From: an uncultured Flavobacteriaceae bacterium
Lineage (GTDB): Bacteria > Bacteroidota > Bacteroidia > Flavobacteriales > Flavobacteriaceae
NCBI GenBank assembly: GCA_938009735.1
Contig: CALLIG010000004.1
Span: forward strand, 1-32,983
Direction: 5' to 3'
DNA: 32,983 nt
Part shown: positions 14,985 to 25,065 of the stretch, piece by piece
Position numbering within the stretch: the first letter of the stretch is position 1
Layout: each line of letters begins with the position of its first letter
Made by a program: the position numbers and the translations under genes
The notes under the pieces: generated by a model
What the model was told of the DNA's origin: nothing
Databases searched by the model: none
What the model saw: only the letters and a program-made list of their open reading frames with translations

Positions 14985-16577
14985 CTACTCCTTAACTCCG
15001 GGTTGCATTAATTTATAATCAGTTTTTGCTTTCTCAGCCGCAACCATATCTTTAACTTCTTTTAATAAAGCTTTGGAATCATATATGATTCCATCTTTGA
15101 TGGTGTATTTGACGCCACCTTCGCGAATAACTTCATTGTCTTCTGTTAGTTTAACGGCACCTGTACCGTATAATACTTTAATGTTTTTTAAAGGGTTAGC
15201 ATCAACGACAACAAAGTCTGCCCATTTGCCAATACTTACAGAACCTATTTTATCATCTAGACCTAAGGCTTCTGCGCCATTTAAGGTAGCAGAACGAATT
15301 ACTTCAAGTGGATGAAAGCCAGCTTCACGTAACAATTCCAATTCTCGGATGTATGCAAAACCATAGAGTTGATAAATAAATCCAGAATCAGAACCTGCTG
15401 TTACTCTACCGCCTCTATTTTTGTATTCGTTAATAAAAGTCATCCAAAGATTGTAGTTCTTTTTCCAAGCGACCTCTTGTTCAGTACCCCAATCGTGCCA
15501 GTAGCTTCCGTGTGAAATTTTACTAGGCTCGTAGAACTTCCATAAACTTGGTAAGGTATAATCTTCATGCCATTCAGCTCGCCTTGCTCGTTGTAAATCT
15601 CGACTTGCCTCGTAGATGTTAAACGTTGGGTCCATTGTGAAATCAAGTTCTAATAATTCTGTCATTACCTTTTCCCAATGTTCTGAATAAGGTTCTGCAG
15701 CTTGTGCCCAAAGTTTACCTGCATTCTCAAAGCGATGTTGTTCATTCTGATAGTTATAATCTAACGGATAATCTTGTACGGTTCTATCGTCAAATAAGGC
15801 TTCTGGTAGGCCGTACCAATGTTCCATAGAAGTTAGACCAGCTCTCGCAGAATGCAGCACATTCCATCGTGCTACGCTTAATTGGGCATGGTGACATGCA
15901 GAACCTAAGCCAAGTTTCTTATTCTCATCTAAAGCAGCAGCCATTATTTCGGGTTCCGCTCCAAAGAATTTAATACCATCGGCACCTTCTTTTGCATTTG
16001 CTCGAACCCAAGCACGAGCTTGCTCTGGAGTAGAAATTGGAATATCATTTAAAGGATTAAAATTTTTGCTTGTTTGTCCGAAGCCTGTATACGTATACAA
16101 GCGTGGAGCGACTATTTCATTCTTAGCACTTTTGCGTTTTAAATCTAAAGACCAATCAACACTTCTACCACCAACTTCACGAGCCGTTGTAACACCATGT
16201 GCCATCCAAAGTTTAAAAACATAGTCCGGTTCAGCTCCTTGCGATACACCACCAATATGGGTATGCATATCAACAAAGCCAGGTAACAAGTACATGCCCG
16301 TACAATCTAATTCTTTACCGCCAGCTTTTAATTTAGGGCGTTTAGATTCATCAATTTTCACTCCCGGATAACCGACTACTTGAATTTTTTTAATGATATT
16401 ATTTTCAACTACAATGTCAATAGGGCCTTGTGGTGGAGCTCCGTTACCATTTACTAACGTTACACCTCTAATTATTAGTTGTGCGTGTGGACCGTCTCCA
16501 GCTGCTGATTGAGCGAAAGATTGTGTTATCCCTGCTAAGAATAAAAGTAATAGGAGTAGAGTAGTTTGTTTTTTCAT
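14985..16577 (-). CDS. Secreted metal-dependent amidohydrolase
   Basis: A 530-residue protein with signal peptide MKKQTTLLLLLLFLAGITQSFA. The urease-type fold has a beta-sandwich start (LIIRGVTLVNGNG), the HTH motif at His105 and His107 (GFVDMHTHIGG), Lys203 (GIKFFGAE) as a possible bridging lysine, His229/His230 (CHHAQ), His253 (MEHW) and the Asp of TAGSDSG. The end (KIGSVSIGKWADFVVVDANP) is typical of imidazolonepropionase/prolidase-like members. Relatives in this exported group cleave Xaa-Pro or other dipeptides, or cyclic amides, but the substrate cannot be set from sequence. It stands with an M14 carboxypeptidase and a methyltransferase in one direction. Confidence 0.88.
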   Translation of the reverse strand: MKKQTTLLLLLLFLAGITQSFAQSAAGDGPHAQLIIRGVTLVNGNGAPPQGPIDIVVENNIIKKIQVVGYPGVKIDESKRPKLKAGGKELDCTGMYLLPGFVDMHTHIGGVSQGAEPDYVFKLWMAHGVTTAREVGGRSVDWSLDLKRKSAKNEIVAPRLYTYTGFGQTSKNFNPLNDIPISTPEQARAWVRANAKEGADGIKFFGAEPEIMAAALDENKKLGLGSACHHAQLSVARWNVLHSARAGLTSMEHWYGLPEALFDDRTVQDYPLDYNYQNEQHRFENAGKLWAQAAEPYSEHWEKVMTELLELDFTMDPTFNIYEASRDLQRARRAEWHEDYTLPSLWKFYEPSKISHGSYWHDWGTEQEVAWKKNYNLWMTFINEYKNRGGRVTAGSDSGFIYQLYGFAYIRELELLREAGFHPLEVIRSATLNGAEALGLDDKIGSVSIGKWADFVVVDANPLKNIKVLYGTGAVKLTEDNEVIREGGVKYTIKDGIIYDSKALLKEVKDMVAAEKAKTDYKLMQPGVKE

Positions 16578-16620
16578 CTTTTGGATTGTTGGGTTTCTAG
16601 ATGGTTAGTTATTTGGATTA

Positions 16621-17331
16621 TTATTTTTTTATGGCCCTAATGTGCATAAAGCTAGGAAACTCATTTAGTTCTTTAAAATGTCTTGGATCTAATTTTTCAA
16701 ATTCAGCAACAGGTTTTGGTTCTATAAGTTGGTCAATTAAAAAACCGTTGTTCGTAATAGGTTGAATGCATTCATGTAATGATCGTCTGAAACTATGCAC
16801 TTTGACTGGTTTTCCAAACCCCGACCAAGTAGCATTAACTGGTTCAATTTCAAAATAGGCATCAGATTTAAAATACAAATATTCAAAAAACGGATGTTCT
16901 ATAGAAATTACCAAAGTTCCATTAGGTTTTAAAACTCTATGAAATTCTTGCATTGCTTTATTCCAATCTTCTAGATAATGCATTGCTAAGGCACATACTA
17001 CCGTGTCAAATGTGGCATTCTCAATCATGTTTAGAGGATTTGACATGTCGTGAACGAAAAAATCACCTAAGCCCTTGTTTCTATTTTTAGCATGAGCCAC
17101 CATTTTAGGGCTTAGATCGAAGCCCGTTATTTTTGCCCCCTGACTTAAAAGTATCTCCGCGTATTTGCCTGGACCACAAGCTGCATCCAAAATATGTTTT
17201 CCATTAACTTCTGGAATCAATTTTAAGGTGTTCGGGCGGTCGTAATAAGCATTATGCGGTTTATGGTCAATTAAGGCGTTGTAACTGTCTGCTAAATCTT
17301 CGTAAGCAGCAATTATCTTCTCTTTAGACAT
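16621..17331 (-). CDS. Class I SAM-dependent methyltransferase
   Basis: A 236-residue cytoplasmic protein. Motif I is ILDAACGPGKYAEILL (about residues 48-63), followed by GFDLSPKMVAHAK, DTVVCALAMHYLEDW (motif IV region) and the LKPNGTLVISIEHP strand. This is the UbiE/COQ5-like Methyltransf_11 type. The N-terminal AAYEDLADSYNALIDHK helix is common to small-molecule methyltransferases. The substrate is unknown. It lies between M14 and amidohydrolase genes with about 40-base gaps on both sides. Confidence 0.85.
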   Translation of the reverse strand: MSKEKIIAAYEDLADSYNALIDHKPHNAYYDRPNTLKLIPEVNGKHILDAACGPGKYAEILLSQGAKITGFDLSPKMVAHAKNRNKGLGDFFVHDMSNPLNMIENATFDTVVCALAMHYLEDWNKAMQEFHRVLKPNGTLVISIEHPFFEYLYFKSDAYFEIEPVNATWSGFGKPVKVHSFRRSLHECIQPITNNGFLIDQLIEPKPVAEFEKLDPRHFKELNEFPSFMHIRAIKK

Positions 17332-17372
17332 TTGTTATATTAAATTCAGGTTTTTTCTAATCTACTAACTTA

Positions 17373-19907
17373 TTAATTCCTCGATGGTACACTAATCTTA
17401 TCCCCTAAAAATATAGCATTCAAGAAAAGCCTGTTCGTACCATACCAGCTTCCTCTAAAGTTCGGATTGTCAGCAAAGAGAACAACTCTTCCGCTTCCTA
17501 CCTTACTTACAATAAGAGATGCTGATGGTTTTAAATTTTCTTCCATATTCTTTTTTGTAATAAAACCATCAATATGTGGATTCTTAGCATACTTCGCTAC
17601 TGTAGCATATTCATTTTTGCTAGGTGCAAGCCATACTGTATTATTCTTGTAAACCGGTATGCTCTTATCATGATAACCGAATGCTAGGGGATGGGTAGTA
17701 TCGATATCTGCTTTTACAATAATGCCACCAACACTTTCTTTACCTAAATTTTCTCTAGCATTAACATAAGGTTTACGCTCCGCTATTTTTGTTGAATCTT
17801 TTTCTAATGAATCTTTAACTTTATTAGTTAGACTTTCTTTCACGATTTTTTTGTCAATGACCCATTTAGATGCAGTTCCGATAGTAATTAAAGTATTCCC
17901 CTTACTAACCCAAGTTTTGATTTTGTCTTGTTGTTTTTTGTTTAAATCATACCGTCCTGAAACCATCACTAGCGTAGTGTATTTATCCCAATTAGTGCGG
18001 TTGAAATTGCGCATTGGTATTTTGCTAATCGGCATATCGATTCGAGTATCAAGCAAATGCCATACTTCACCTGCCTCGTAAGAACGTGTTCCATTACCAA
18101 TGAGCATAGCCGCTTTCACTTTCTTAATTGGGCGGACAGAACCACTACCCAAGTCGATTCCTTTTGAACTGTAGCCAGAGTTTAATCCATACATTGGGAC
18201 TTCATATTTTTTCTGAGCATTTTGGAGTAAGGCATAAACTTCCTCTGAACTCTTCTTTTGTAATGAAACCGGAACAACCAAACTACCATAACTAAAAGAT
18301 TTGGAAGTGTTTCCCATCTTCGCACTAAAAGGTTTAAAAGCGGAAGAAATTACCAATCCATTTTGTTGCAAATAATTAAGTGCCGCTGGCGCATTATAAT
18401 CATCCCAATCAATGATATACGCGTATTCTGATTGATTTACTGGAGCAACTGTTATCAAATTTTCTACAGTTTCTATCTTTTCTCCTAAATTCAAAGAAGT
18501 AACAGGTTTGTACTTCATATTATAAAAATTGGCAACTGACCAAGCTGAGGCATCATAATAAACGCTGTCACGATATATTGAATAGGTTTCGAACATAGTC
18601 TGAACCATACGGTATTGCGGTTGCTTAGTTGGCACTACAAATCGATTTCCTGATTTATAGACATCAATTTCATGTACTAAAAGTTTATCAATAAAAGCTT
18701 TAGTTCTATTATTATCAGTAGCATCGCCGAAAGAATAGCCGCGAACTTTACTTCTTGTGGAATTAGTAAGTGCACTTTTGAAGAATTTTTGTTGGTACTC
18801 GCGCAGATAAGCCTTGTTTGCAACGGCTGTTTTTACAGTTGTAAGACTTGATGTATATTGATTTCGAATGGTAAAAGGAAAGGTGATTTTACCAAAAGCA
18901 GTCGTTTGTTCATGACCTCTAGAACTCGCTTGTTCGAATAATAAGGCCAAAGCACCTTGTAAATCTGGATACGAAGATCCGTAGCCAGGGTACGTACCAT
19001 CAAAAACTTCTTTGGTAAAATAAAAAGAACCAATACTATCTAGAGCTTTCGCAAAAGCATCACCAAATATGTTATTTAAATCCTCATAGTTTTCCTTAGG
19101 CATTATTGGGTTTAAGGAAGCATTTGCTTTCATAGGTTCAAAAAAGTAGCTGCTTTGGCTTCCCATTTCATGAAAATCAGTAACAACATTGGGGTACCAC
19201 TCATGATACCATTTTAATTTGCCCCTACTTTCAGGGTTTATTGCTAACAACCAATCTCTGTTTAAATCAAACCAATAGTGATTTGTTCTTCCACCAGGCC
19301 AATATTCGTTATGTTCTGCATCTTGTGGATCAGCTACATTTGGTGTGCCTTGATATGAATTTGCCCATTGTGTATGACGATCGCGCCCATCAGGATTGAT
19401 TGTTGGGTCAATCATTATGACTGCCTTGTCTAAATAATTTAGTACTTCTTTACTATTGGATGCTGCAAAAGTATACGCCGTCAACAAAGCGGCTTCTGAG
19501 CTTGAAGGTTCATTGCCATGTACATTATAAGCAAGGTTTATAAAAATTGGAACCTCACCATAATTCGAAACGTTTTTAGCAGGATCGGTAAATGCCAAAT
19601 GTTGTTCTTTTATATTATCAAGGTTGGATAAATTTTCGGGACTCGTAATTGTTAGAATAACTAGTTTCCGGCCTTCATGTGTTTTACCATATTCATAGAT
19701 GGATGCACGATCAGAAGTTTCTGCCAACTTTATTAAATAGGCAACAATTAAATCATGACGCGTATGATGCTCTCCAATTCCGTAACCTAAAAATTCCTCA
19801 GGACTCGGAACTGTTTCATTGAACGGTTGGTATTTTTCAAAAAAGTAATCTTGAGCTTGAATGGTAGTGCTGAAACAAAGCACCAAAAGGAGTAGTTTTT
19901 TTAACAT
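17373..19907 (-). CDS. M14 family zinc carboxypeptidase, secreted
   Basis: An 844-residue protein with signal peptide MLKKLLLLVLCFSTTIQAQ. The M14 catalytic domain covers about residues 40-360: zinc ligands His130 and Glu133 (HGNEP), His246 (DFHEMG), a conserved arginine in NPDGRDR, and catalytic Glu325 (LLFEQAS). The C-terminal half (about 500-844) contains a Rossmann-like, GATase1-like domain (AAMLIGNGTRSYEAGEVW), a typical add-on in large Bacteroidota M14 proteins. Members remove C-terminal residues from peptides or act on peptidoglycan peptides. A periplasmic place is likely. The promoter region carries the third copy of the ATAGCGATTAA 11-mer. Confidence 0.92.
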   Translation of the reverse strand: MLKKLLLLVLCFSTTIQAQDYFFEKYQPFNETVPSPEEFLGYGIGEHHTRHDLIVAYLIKLAETSDRASIYEYGKTHEGRKLVILTITSPENLSNLDNIKEQHLAFTDPAKNVSNYGEVPIFINLAYNVHGNEPSSSEAALLTAYTFAASNSKEVLNYLDKAVIMIDPTINPDGRDRHTQWANSYQGTPNVADPQDAEHNEYWPGGRTNHYWFDLNRDWLLAINPESRGKLKWYHEWYPNVVTDFHEMGSQSSYFFEPMKANASLNPIMPKENYEDLNNIFGDAFAKALDSIGSFYFTKEVFDGTYPGYGSSYPDLQGALALLFEQASSRGHEQTTAFGKITFPFTIRNQYTSSLTTVKTAVANKAYLREYQQKFFKSALTNSTRSKVRGYSFGDATDNNRTKAFIDKLLVHEIDVYKSGNRFVVPTKQPQYRMVQTMFETYSIYRDSVYYDASAWSVANFYNMKYKPVTSLNLGEKIETVENLITVAPVNQSEYAYIIDWDDYNAPAALNYLQQNGLVISSAFKPFSAKMGNTSKSFSYGSLVVPVSLQKKSSEEVYALLQNAQKKYEVPMYGLNSGYSSKGIDLGSGSVRPIKKVKAAMLIGNGTRSYEAGEVWHLLDTRIDMPISKIPMRNFNRTNWDKYTTLVMVSGRYDLNKKQQDKIKTWVSKGNTLITIGTASKWVIDKKIVKESLTNKVKDSLEKDSTKIAERKPYVNARENLGKESVGGIIVKADIDTTHPLAFGYHDKSIPVYKNNTVWLAPSKNEYATVAKYAKNPHIDGFITKKNMEENLKPSASLIVSKVGSGRVVLFADNPNFRGSWYGTNRLFLNAIFLGDKISVPSRN

Positions 19908-19936
19908 GAAAGGGTGATTTAATTAGTCGCTTAAAT

Positions 19937-19947
19937 ATAGCGATTAA
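19937..19947. repeat. Intergenic 11-mer ATAGCGATTAA, copy 3 of 3
   Basis: Lies 29 bases upstream of the M14 start. On the minus strand TTAATCGCTAT runs into TATATTTA, a loose -7-like box. An imperfect inverted partner (TAGTCGCT) lies at 19924-19931. Confidence 0.4.
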
Positions 19948-20012
19948 CCTTATGATTTAATAGGGCAAAAATCACCTTTATAAAAAATTGTTTTTAGGGA
20001 AGAAAAACTTAA

Positions 20013-21227
20013 TTAGGCCAATGAAGGCAGTTGTGGATGAATTTCTTTAAACTTTACAATGTAGTGGGTTCCTTTTCTTGTAATATCTCGTGCAACAGAT
20101 CCACGTAGTTGTCTGGCTAGGTTATGAATAAGCTTAAGACCAAGAGATTTAGTAGTTTTATGATTGATAGTTTCAGAATACCCAATACCAGTATCACCAA
20201 TATTTAAAAGATATTCATCATTCTCACCTTTTCGAAGCTTGATGAAAATATGCCCTTGACTATCATCTGCAATTCCGTATTTAAGCGCATTGGTAACGGC
20301 TTCATTGATCAATAAACCTAGTGGAACCGCCGTATCAATATTTAATTTCACATCAGGTATATCTATATCTAAAGTGATATTGCTACTTGTGCCTTTTATA
20401 GAACGTACTAGGTATTCAGCTAGTTCTTGTACATAAGATTTGTAACCTATTTTTGAAATATCTTCTCGCATGTATAACATTTCATGTACCATCGCCATTG
20501 ATATTACACGATTTTGACTATTCTTCAATAGATCTTTAGTAGCATCATCAGGCGCGTTTCTAGATTGTAAACTAAGTAGACTAGAAACCGTTTGTAAGTT
20601 GTTCTTAACTCTGTGGTGAACCTCTTTCAATAAGGTTTCTTTCTCATTGATTTTACCCTCTAGTGCATTTTTGGTTTTGTACAAATTATGATGGGCATGA
20701 AGAAGATTCTTTCCGAAGACACCACCAAGCAGATATACCGAAAATAGAACGCTTAATAACGCGAATATATCTTTTGATTTATCAGGAATAACATTCGTTA
20801 CAAAACTAAACTCAGAGATACTTTGAGAGTAAATTAAAACGATGATTAATAGGTTTAAGTTTAAATAAAGGGAGCCGTAGGCCTTGGTCGTCACATAGCC
20901 AGCAACTACTATAAGTGCTAGTACAAATATAAAAGGACTGTTAATTCCACCGCTATAGAGCGTTATTATAGTCGCGCCTGCAAGGGTCATTACAGAAACA
21001 ATATTATAGGTAAGTGTAAGGTTTTTGTGATAATGGTAAAGGATAGCGTTCATTAAATTCAAGGTCCCGAAGCCTAAAAACACAAAAGGAATTACTTCTG
21101 TAATATCTAATGCAAACAAGCATATGCAACTGAGTAGTATAGAAAAAACAGAGGTAAAGTAATTGACACGCTGAACTAAACGTGCTTTACTCTTTAATCG
21201 ATCGTTTGGTTTATTCTCTTCTTGCAT
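20013..21227 (-). CDS. Membrane sensor histidine kinase, HisKA_2 family
   Basis: A 404-residue protein. The first 175 residues carry about six hydrophobic helices and no large periplasmic loop, so it probably senses a membrane or intracellular cue. The dimerisation motif EVHHRVKNNLQTVSSLLSLQ starts at residue 202, with His204 or His205 as the phospho-acceptor. The HATPase_c domain follows: N-box LLINEAVTNALKYGI, G1 GDTGIGYSE and the GLKLIHNLARQLRG end. HisKA_2 kinases often feed LytTR-type or stand-alone regulators. No response regulator is adjacent, so the partner is encoded elsewhere. Confidence 0.9.
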   Translation of the reverse strand: MQEENKPNDRLKSKARLVQRVNYFTSVFSILLSCICLFALDITEVIPFVFLGFGTLNLMNAILYHYHKNLTLTYNIVSVMTLAGATIITLYSGGINSPFIFVLALIVVAGYVTTKAYGSLYLNLNLLIIVLIYSQSISEFSFVTNVIPDKSKDIFALLSVLFSVYLLGGVFGKNLLHAHHNLYKTKNALEGKINEKETLLKEVHHRVKNNLQTVSSLLSLQSRNAPDDATKDLLKNSQNRVISMAMVHEMLYMREDISKIGYKSYVQELAEYLVRSIKGTSSNITLDIDIPDVKLNIDTAVPLGLLINEAVTNALKYGIADDSQGHIFIKLRKGENDEYLLNIGDTGIGYSETINHKTTKSLGLKLIHNLARQLRGSVARDITRKGTHYIVKFKEIHPQLPSLA

Positions 21228-21460
21228 TTGGCCAAGGTTAGTGGTTGGGCTTAGACCTGAAAATATTAATGTAACCGTACTTTAATTACTGTAAAGCTAA
21301 ATATGTTTTGGCATATTATGCAATAGAAATGCTTTATTATTTCCTATTAACTCAAAATACCAAGGTAGTTCACTAGTTATACGTTGCTTATGTAGAACTT
21401 AGATTGTATTAAATTAGTTATAATAGTTGTATTCAGAAGTTTTCATTTAATTATTTAAAC

Positions 21461-21489
21461 AAAAAAGGTGACCAATGGGCCACCTTTTT
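21461..21489 (-). terminator. Terminator of secA
   Basis: AAAAAGGTG at 21462-21470 pairs with CACCTTTTT at 21481-21489 around a 10-base loop with further inner pairs. On the minus strand six T then follow. It is 19 bases after the secA stop codon. The rest of 21228-21460 is AT-rich and shows no ORF. Confidence 0.8.
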
Positions 21490-21507
21490 ACATTTTGTAA
21501 GATTAAG

Positions 21508-24500
21508 TTAGTCTTCCGTTAAGACCCATTCTCCTTTGCTTATTAATGGTTCTGCTTGTTTATACTTCACCACTTTGCTTTCGCCAGACATGATATTTTT
21601 AATTGTTACCCGATCATTTCTACCAATCTTTCTAGTTTCGCGAACTATAGTTTCAGTTACAGCAGGTCTTCCACCTTGATTTTGACCTATCGCTCTACTT
21701 TGAGCAGCACGTTCATCACTATTAGGAATCTCAGCTTTACTTGTTTTTAAATTGTCTTTAGGTCTGCTAACCGTTCTTGCTTCTTGAATTTCATCAGGGT
21801 TGCCACTCGGTAATTCGCCTTTATATAAGAAAGAAACAACTTCTTTATTTACTTTCTCAATCATGCCTTTGAAAAGTTCAAAAGCTTCAAATTTATAAAT
21901 CAATAAAGGATCTTTCTGTTCGTGTACAGCTAACTGCACAGATTGCTTTAACTCATCCATTTTACGTAAATGAGTCTTCCATGAGTCATCAATAATGGCT
22001 AATGATATGTTCTTTTCAAAATCAGTAACCAGTTGTGCTCCATTACTCTCATAGGCATCCTGAAGGTTTGTAACAACATTTAAAGTTTTTATCCCATCGG
22101 TAAAAGGAACTACGATACGTTCAAACTTATTTGCATTGTCCTCGTAAACCTTTTTAATCACCGGGAAAGCTATCGCAGCATTTTTCTCAATCTTTTCTTG
22201 ATAGTGATCATAAGCAGCTTTGTATAAATCACCTGCGATATCTTGTACGCCTTTCTTCAAAAAGTCATCTTCAGAAATAGGAGAAGTAATAGAAAAGTAT
22301 TTAATTAATTCGAATTCAAAGTTTTTGAAATCATTAGCTGCTCTGTTTTGCTCTGTAATTACTTCGCAAGTATCATATACCATATTGGCAATATCTACTT
22401 TTAAACGTTCTCCTTGCAAAGCGTGACGTCTTCTTTTGTACACTACTTCACGTTGTGCATTCATAACATCATCATACTCTAACAAACGCTTACGAACTCC
22501 GAAGTTATTTTCTTCTACTTTTTTCTGCGCTCGCTCAATAGATTTTGTCATCATCGAATGCTGAATAACTTCACCATCTTCGAGTCCCATCTTATCCATC
22601 ATTTTAGCTACACGATCAGATCCAAATAAGCGCATCAGATTATCTTCAAGCGAAACATAGAACTGAGAACTACCAGGATCACCTTGACGACCTGAACGAC
22701 CTCTTAGCTGTCTATCTACACGACGCGAATCATGACGTTCTGTACCCACAATTGCTAAACCACCAGATTCTTTTACAGCAGCAGAAAGTTTAATATCAGT
22801 ACCACGACCTGCCATGTTTGTTGCAATAGTTACAATACCTGCATTACCAGCTTCCTCAACAACATCAGCTTCCTTCTTGTGTAATTTCGCGTTCAAAACA
22901 TTGTGAGGTACTTTACGTACACTTAATAATTTTGAAAGTAATTCAGATATTTCAACAGAAGTTGTACCAATCAATACTGGTCTACCTGCTTGAGATAATT
23001 TGGTAACCTCATCAATAATTGCATTGTATTTTTCTCTCTTCGTCTTATAAATTAAATCGTTTCTATCGTCACGAGCGATAGGTCTGTTGGTAGGAATCTC
23101 CATTACATCCAACTTGTAAATTTCCATAAATTCACCAGCTTCTGTAATTGCCGTACCTGTCATACCAGCCAGCTTGCTATACATTCTAAAGTAATTCTGT
23201 AAAGTAACCGTTGCAAAAGTTTGAGTTAAAGCTTCAATCTTTACATTCTCTTTTGCTTCAATAGCTTGGTGTAATCCGTCAGAGTAACGACGGCCATCCA
23301 TAATACGGCCCGTTTGCTCATCAACGATCATTACTTTGTTCTCCATGACCACATACTCCACATCTTTCTCAAAAAGCGTGTATGCTTTTAATAATTGGCT
23401 CATGGTATGAATTCGTTCACTCTTGATAGTGAAATCTTTGAAAAGCTCTTCTTTCAGTTCAGCTTCTTTTTCAATTTCTAGATTTTGATTCTCAATTAAG
23501 GCAATTTCTCCACCTATATCTGGCATAACAAAGAAATCTTTGTTATCCTCTCCTGAAATATATTCAATCCCTTTATCGGTAAGTTCAATTTGATTGTTCT
23601 TTTCTTCGATTACAAACAACAAATCTTCATCAACCTTTGGCATTTCGCGGTTGTTGTCTTGCATATAAAAGTTCTCAGTCTTCTGCAGTAATTGCTTGAC
23701 ACCTTCTTCACTAAGAAATTTAATTAGCGCTTTATTCTTTGGTAAACCTCTATGAACACGAAGCAACAAGAATCCACCTTCTTTGGTATCGCCAGAAGTA
23801 ATTAGCTTTTTAGCTTCTGCTAATACGCCTGTTAAATGTTGTCTTTGTAACTGAACTATTTCATTAACCTTTGGCTTTAGCTCGTTAAATTCGTGGCGAT
23901 CTCCTTCAGGAACTGGTCCTGAAATAATCAAAGGCGTTCGAGCATCATCAACCAAAACAGAATCGACCTCATCAACAATCGAATAGTTATGTGGGCGTTG
24001 CACCAAATCTTTTGGTGTATGCGCCATATTATCTCTTAAGTAATCAAAACCGAATTCATTATTCGTTCCGTAAGTGATATCTGCATTATAAGCAGCCCGT
24101 CTACCATCAGAATTTGGTTTGTGATGATCTATACAGTCAATAGTAAGTCCGTGAAATTGAAATATTGGAGCCATCCACGCGCTATCACGTTTAGCTAGGT
24201 AATCATTAACTGTTACTAAATGCGCTCCGTTTCCACCAAGTGCATTTAAGTAAAGCGGAAGTGTCGCTACCAAGGTTTTACCTTCACCAGTATGCATTTC
24301 AGCAATATTACCTTGATGCAAACAAATACCACCAATCAGCTGAACATCATAATGTATCATGTCCCAAGTAATTGCTTTTCCAGCAGCATCCCAAGAGTTA
24401 TTCCAAACGGCATTATCGCCTTCTAATGTTACATAATCATTATCTCCAGAAAGCTCACGATCAAATTCTAATGCAGTAACTGTAAGCGTAGTATTGTGAG

Positions 24501-24870
24501 TAAAACGTTTTGCTGTTTCTTTTACAACTGCAAACGCTTCAGGTAAAATCTCGTTTAAAGTATCTTCAGATATTTTATAACCTTCCTCCTTTAATTTATC
24601 AATCTCTGCGTAGATATCTTCATTCTTGTCAATATCCTTCGAAGCTTTTACTTCTTCAGTTAGTGTCGCTATTTGATCATCAATAGCTTTTCTATCTTCT
24701 TTGATTTTGGCTTTGAATGTTGCAGTCTTTGCTCTTAAGTCATCATGACTCAATCCTTCTAAAGAAAGTTCAAAAGATCTAATTTGTTCGACAATAGGTT
24801 GCAGCGCCTTCACATCATTCTGTGATTTGTCTCCAACAAATACTTTTAATATTGAATTGATAAAACTCAT
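21508..24870 (-). CDS. secA: Preprotein translocase ATPase SecA
   Basis: A 1,120-residue protein with all SecA parts: the Walker A region EMHTGEGKTLVATLP (about 191-205), Walker B IVDEVDSVLVDDARTPLIISGP, the GMTGTA motif, the ATNMAGRGTDI motif and QLRGRSGRQGDPG. It is longer than the 901-residue E. coli protein because of insertions, such as the charged stretch after residue 50 and a segment near residues 330-470, as in other Bacteroidota. The C-terminus (LISKGEWVLTED) has no CxCxSG zinc motif, so SecB-type docking by that motif is absent. SecA drives Sec export through SecYEG and is essential. It is transcribed alone, with terminators on both sides. Confidence 0.99.
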   Translation of the reverse strand: MSFINSILKVFVGDKSQNDVKALQPIVEQIRSFELSLEGLSHDDLRAKTATFKAKIKEDRKAIDDQIATLTEEVKASKDIDKNEDIYAEIDKLKEEGYKISEDTLNEILPEAFAVVKETAKRFTHNTTLTVTALEFDRELSGDNDYVTLEGDNAVWNNSWDAAGKAITWDMIHYDVQLIGGICLHQGNIAEMHTGEGKTLVATLPLYLNALGGNGAHLVTVNDYLAKRDSAWMAPIFQFHGLTIDCIDHHKPNSDGRRAAYNADITYGTNNEFGFDYLRDNMAHTPKDLVQRPHNYSIVDEVDSVLVDDARTPLIISGPVPEGDRHEFNELKPKVNEIVQLQRQHLTGVLAEAKKLITSGDTKEGGFLLLRVHRGLPKNKALIKFLSEEGVKQLLQKTENFYMQDNNREMPKVDEDLLFVIEEKNNQIELTDKGIEYISGEDNKDFFVMPDIGGEIALIENQNLEIEKEAELKEELFKDFTIKSERIHTMSQLLKAYTLFEKDVEYVVMENKVMIVDEQTGRIMDGRRYSDGLHQAIEAKENVKIEALTQTFATVTLQNYFRMYSKLAGMTGTAITEAGEFMEIYKLDVMEIPTNRPIARDDRNDLIYKTKREKYNAIIDEVTKLSQAGRPVLIGTTSVEISELLSKLLSVRKVPHNVLNAKLHKKEADVVEEAGNAGIVTIATNMAGRGTDIKLSAAVKESGGLAIVGTERHDSRRVDRQLRGRSGRQGDPGSSQFYVSLEDNLMRLFGSDRVAKMMDKMGLEDGEVIQHSMMTKSIERAQKKVEENNFGVRKRLLEYDDVMNAQREVVYKRRRHALQGERLKVDIANMVYDTCEVITEQNRAANDFKNFEFELIKYFSITSPISEDDFLKKGVQDIAGDLYKAAYDHYQEKIEKNAAIAFPVIKKVYEDNANKFERIVVPFTDGIKTLNVVTNLQDAYESNGAQLVTDFEKNISLAIIDDSWKTHLRKMDELKQSVQLAVHEQKDPLLIYKFEAFELFKGMIEKVNKEVVSFLYKGELPSGNPDEIQEARTVSRPKDNLKTSKAEIPNSDERAAQSRAIGQNQGGRPAVTETIVRETRKIGRNDRVTIKNIMSGESKVVKYKQAEPLISKGEWVLTED

Positions 24871-25013
24871 ATGCTAATTTTATATAGATTACCTCATGGC
24901 ATTTGTGCAATGATGGTAGTATCTCTTTTTAGATTTGTAATGTGCTGTATGGAACAAAAGGTATTCCAATTGCCGATATCTGACAAAATTACCGAAACCT
25001 AAGTAAAGCGCAT

Positions 25014-25043
25014 AAAAAAAAGCCCCCAAAGAGACTTTTTTTT
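25014..25043 (-). terminator. Terminator of the DUF2795 gene
   Basis: Eight A, GCCCC and then GAGAC and eight T. The stem works only on the minus strand, where the two mismatches become G-U pairs, so it points to transcripts from the DUF2795 side. Confidence 0.7.
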
Positions 25044-25065
25044 ATTCTAATACTATAGATTCTTA

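Noticed and set aside
15440-15646. 68-codon frame overlapping the amidohydrolase gene on the same strand
   Set aside because: It lies entirely within the amidohydrolase gene, whose frame carries the known active-site motifs.
20013-21227. Two-component operon with the histidine kinase
   Set aside because: No response regulator gene flanks the kinase; the neighbours are an M14 peptidase and secA.
24988-25000. TACCGAAA near 24992 as a third copy of the small-protein upstream element
   Set aside because: The CACTTTATCTT half is absent at the correct distance and no paralogue follows.
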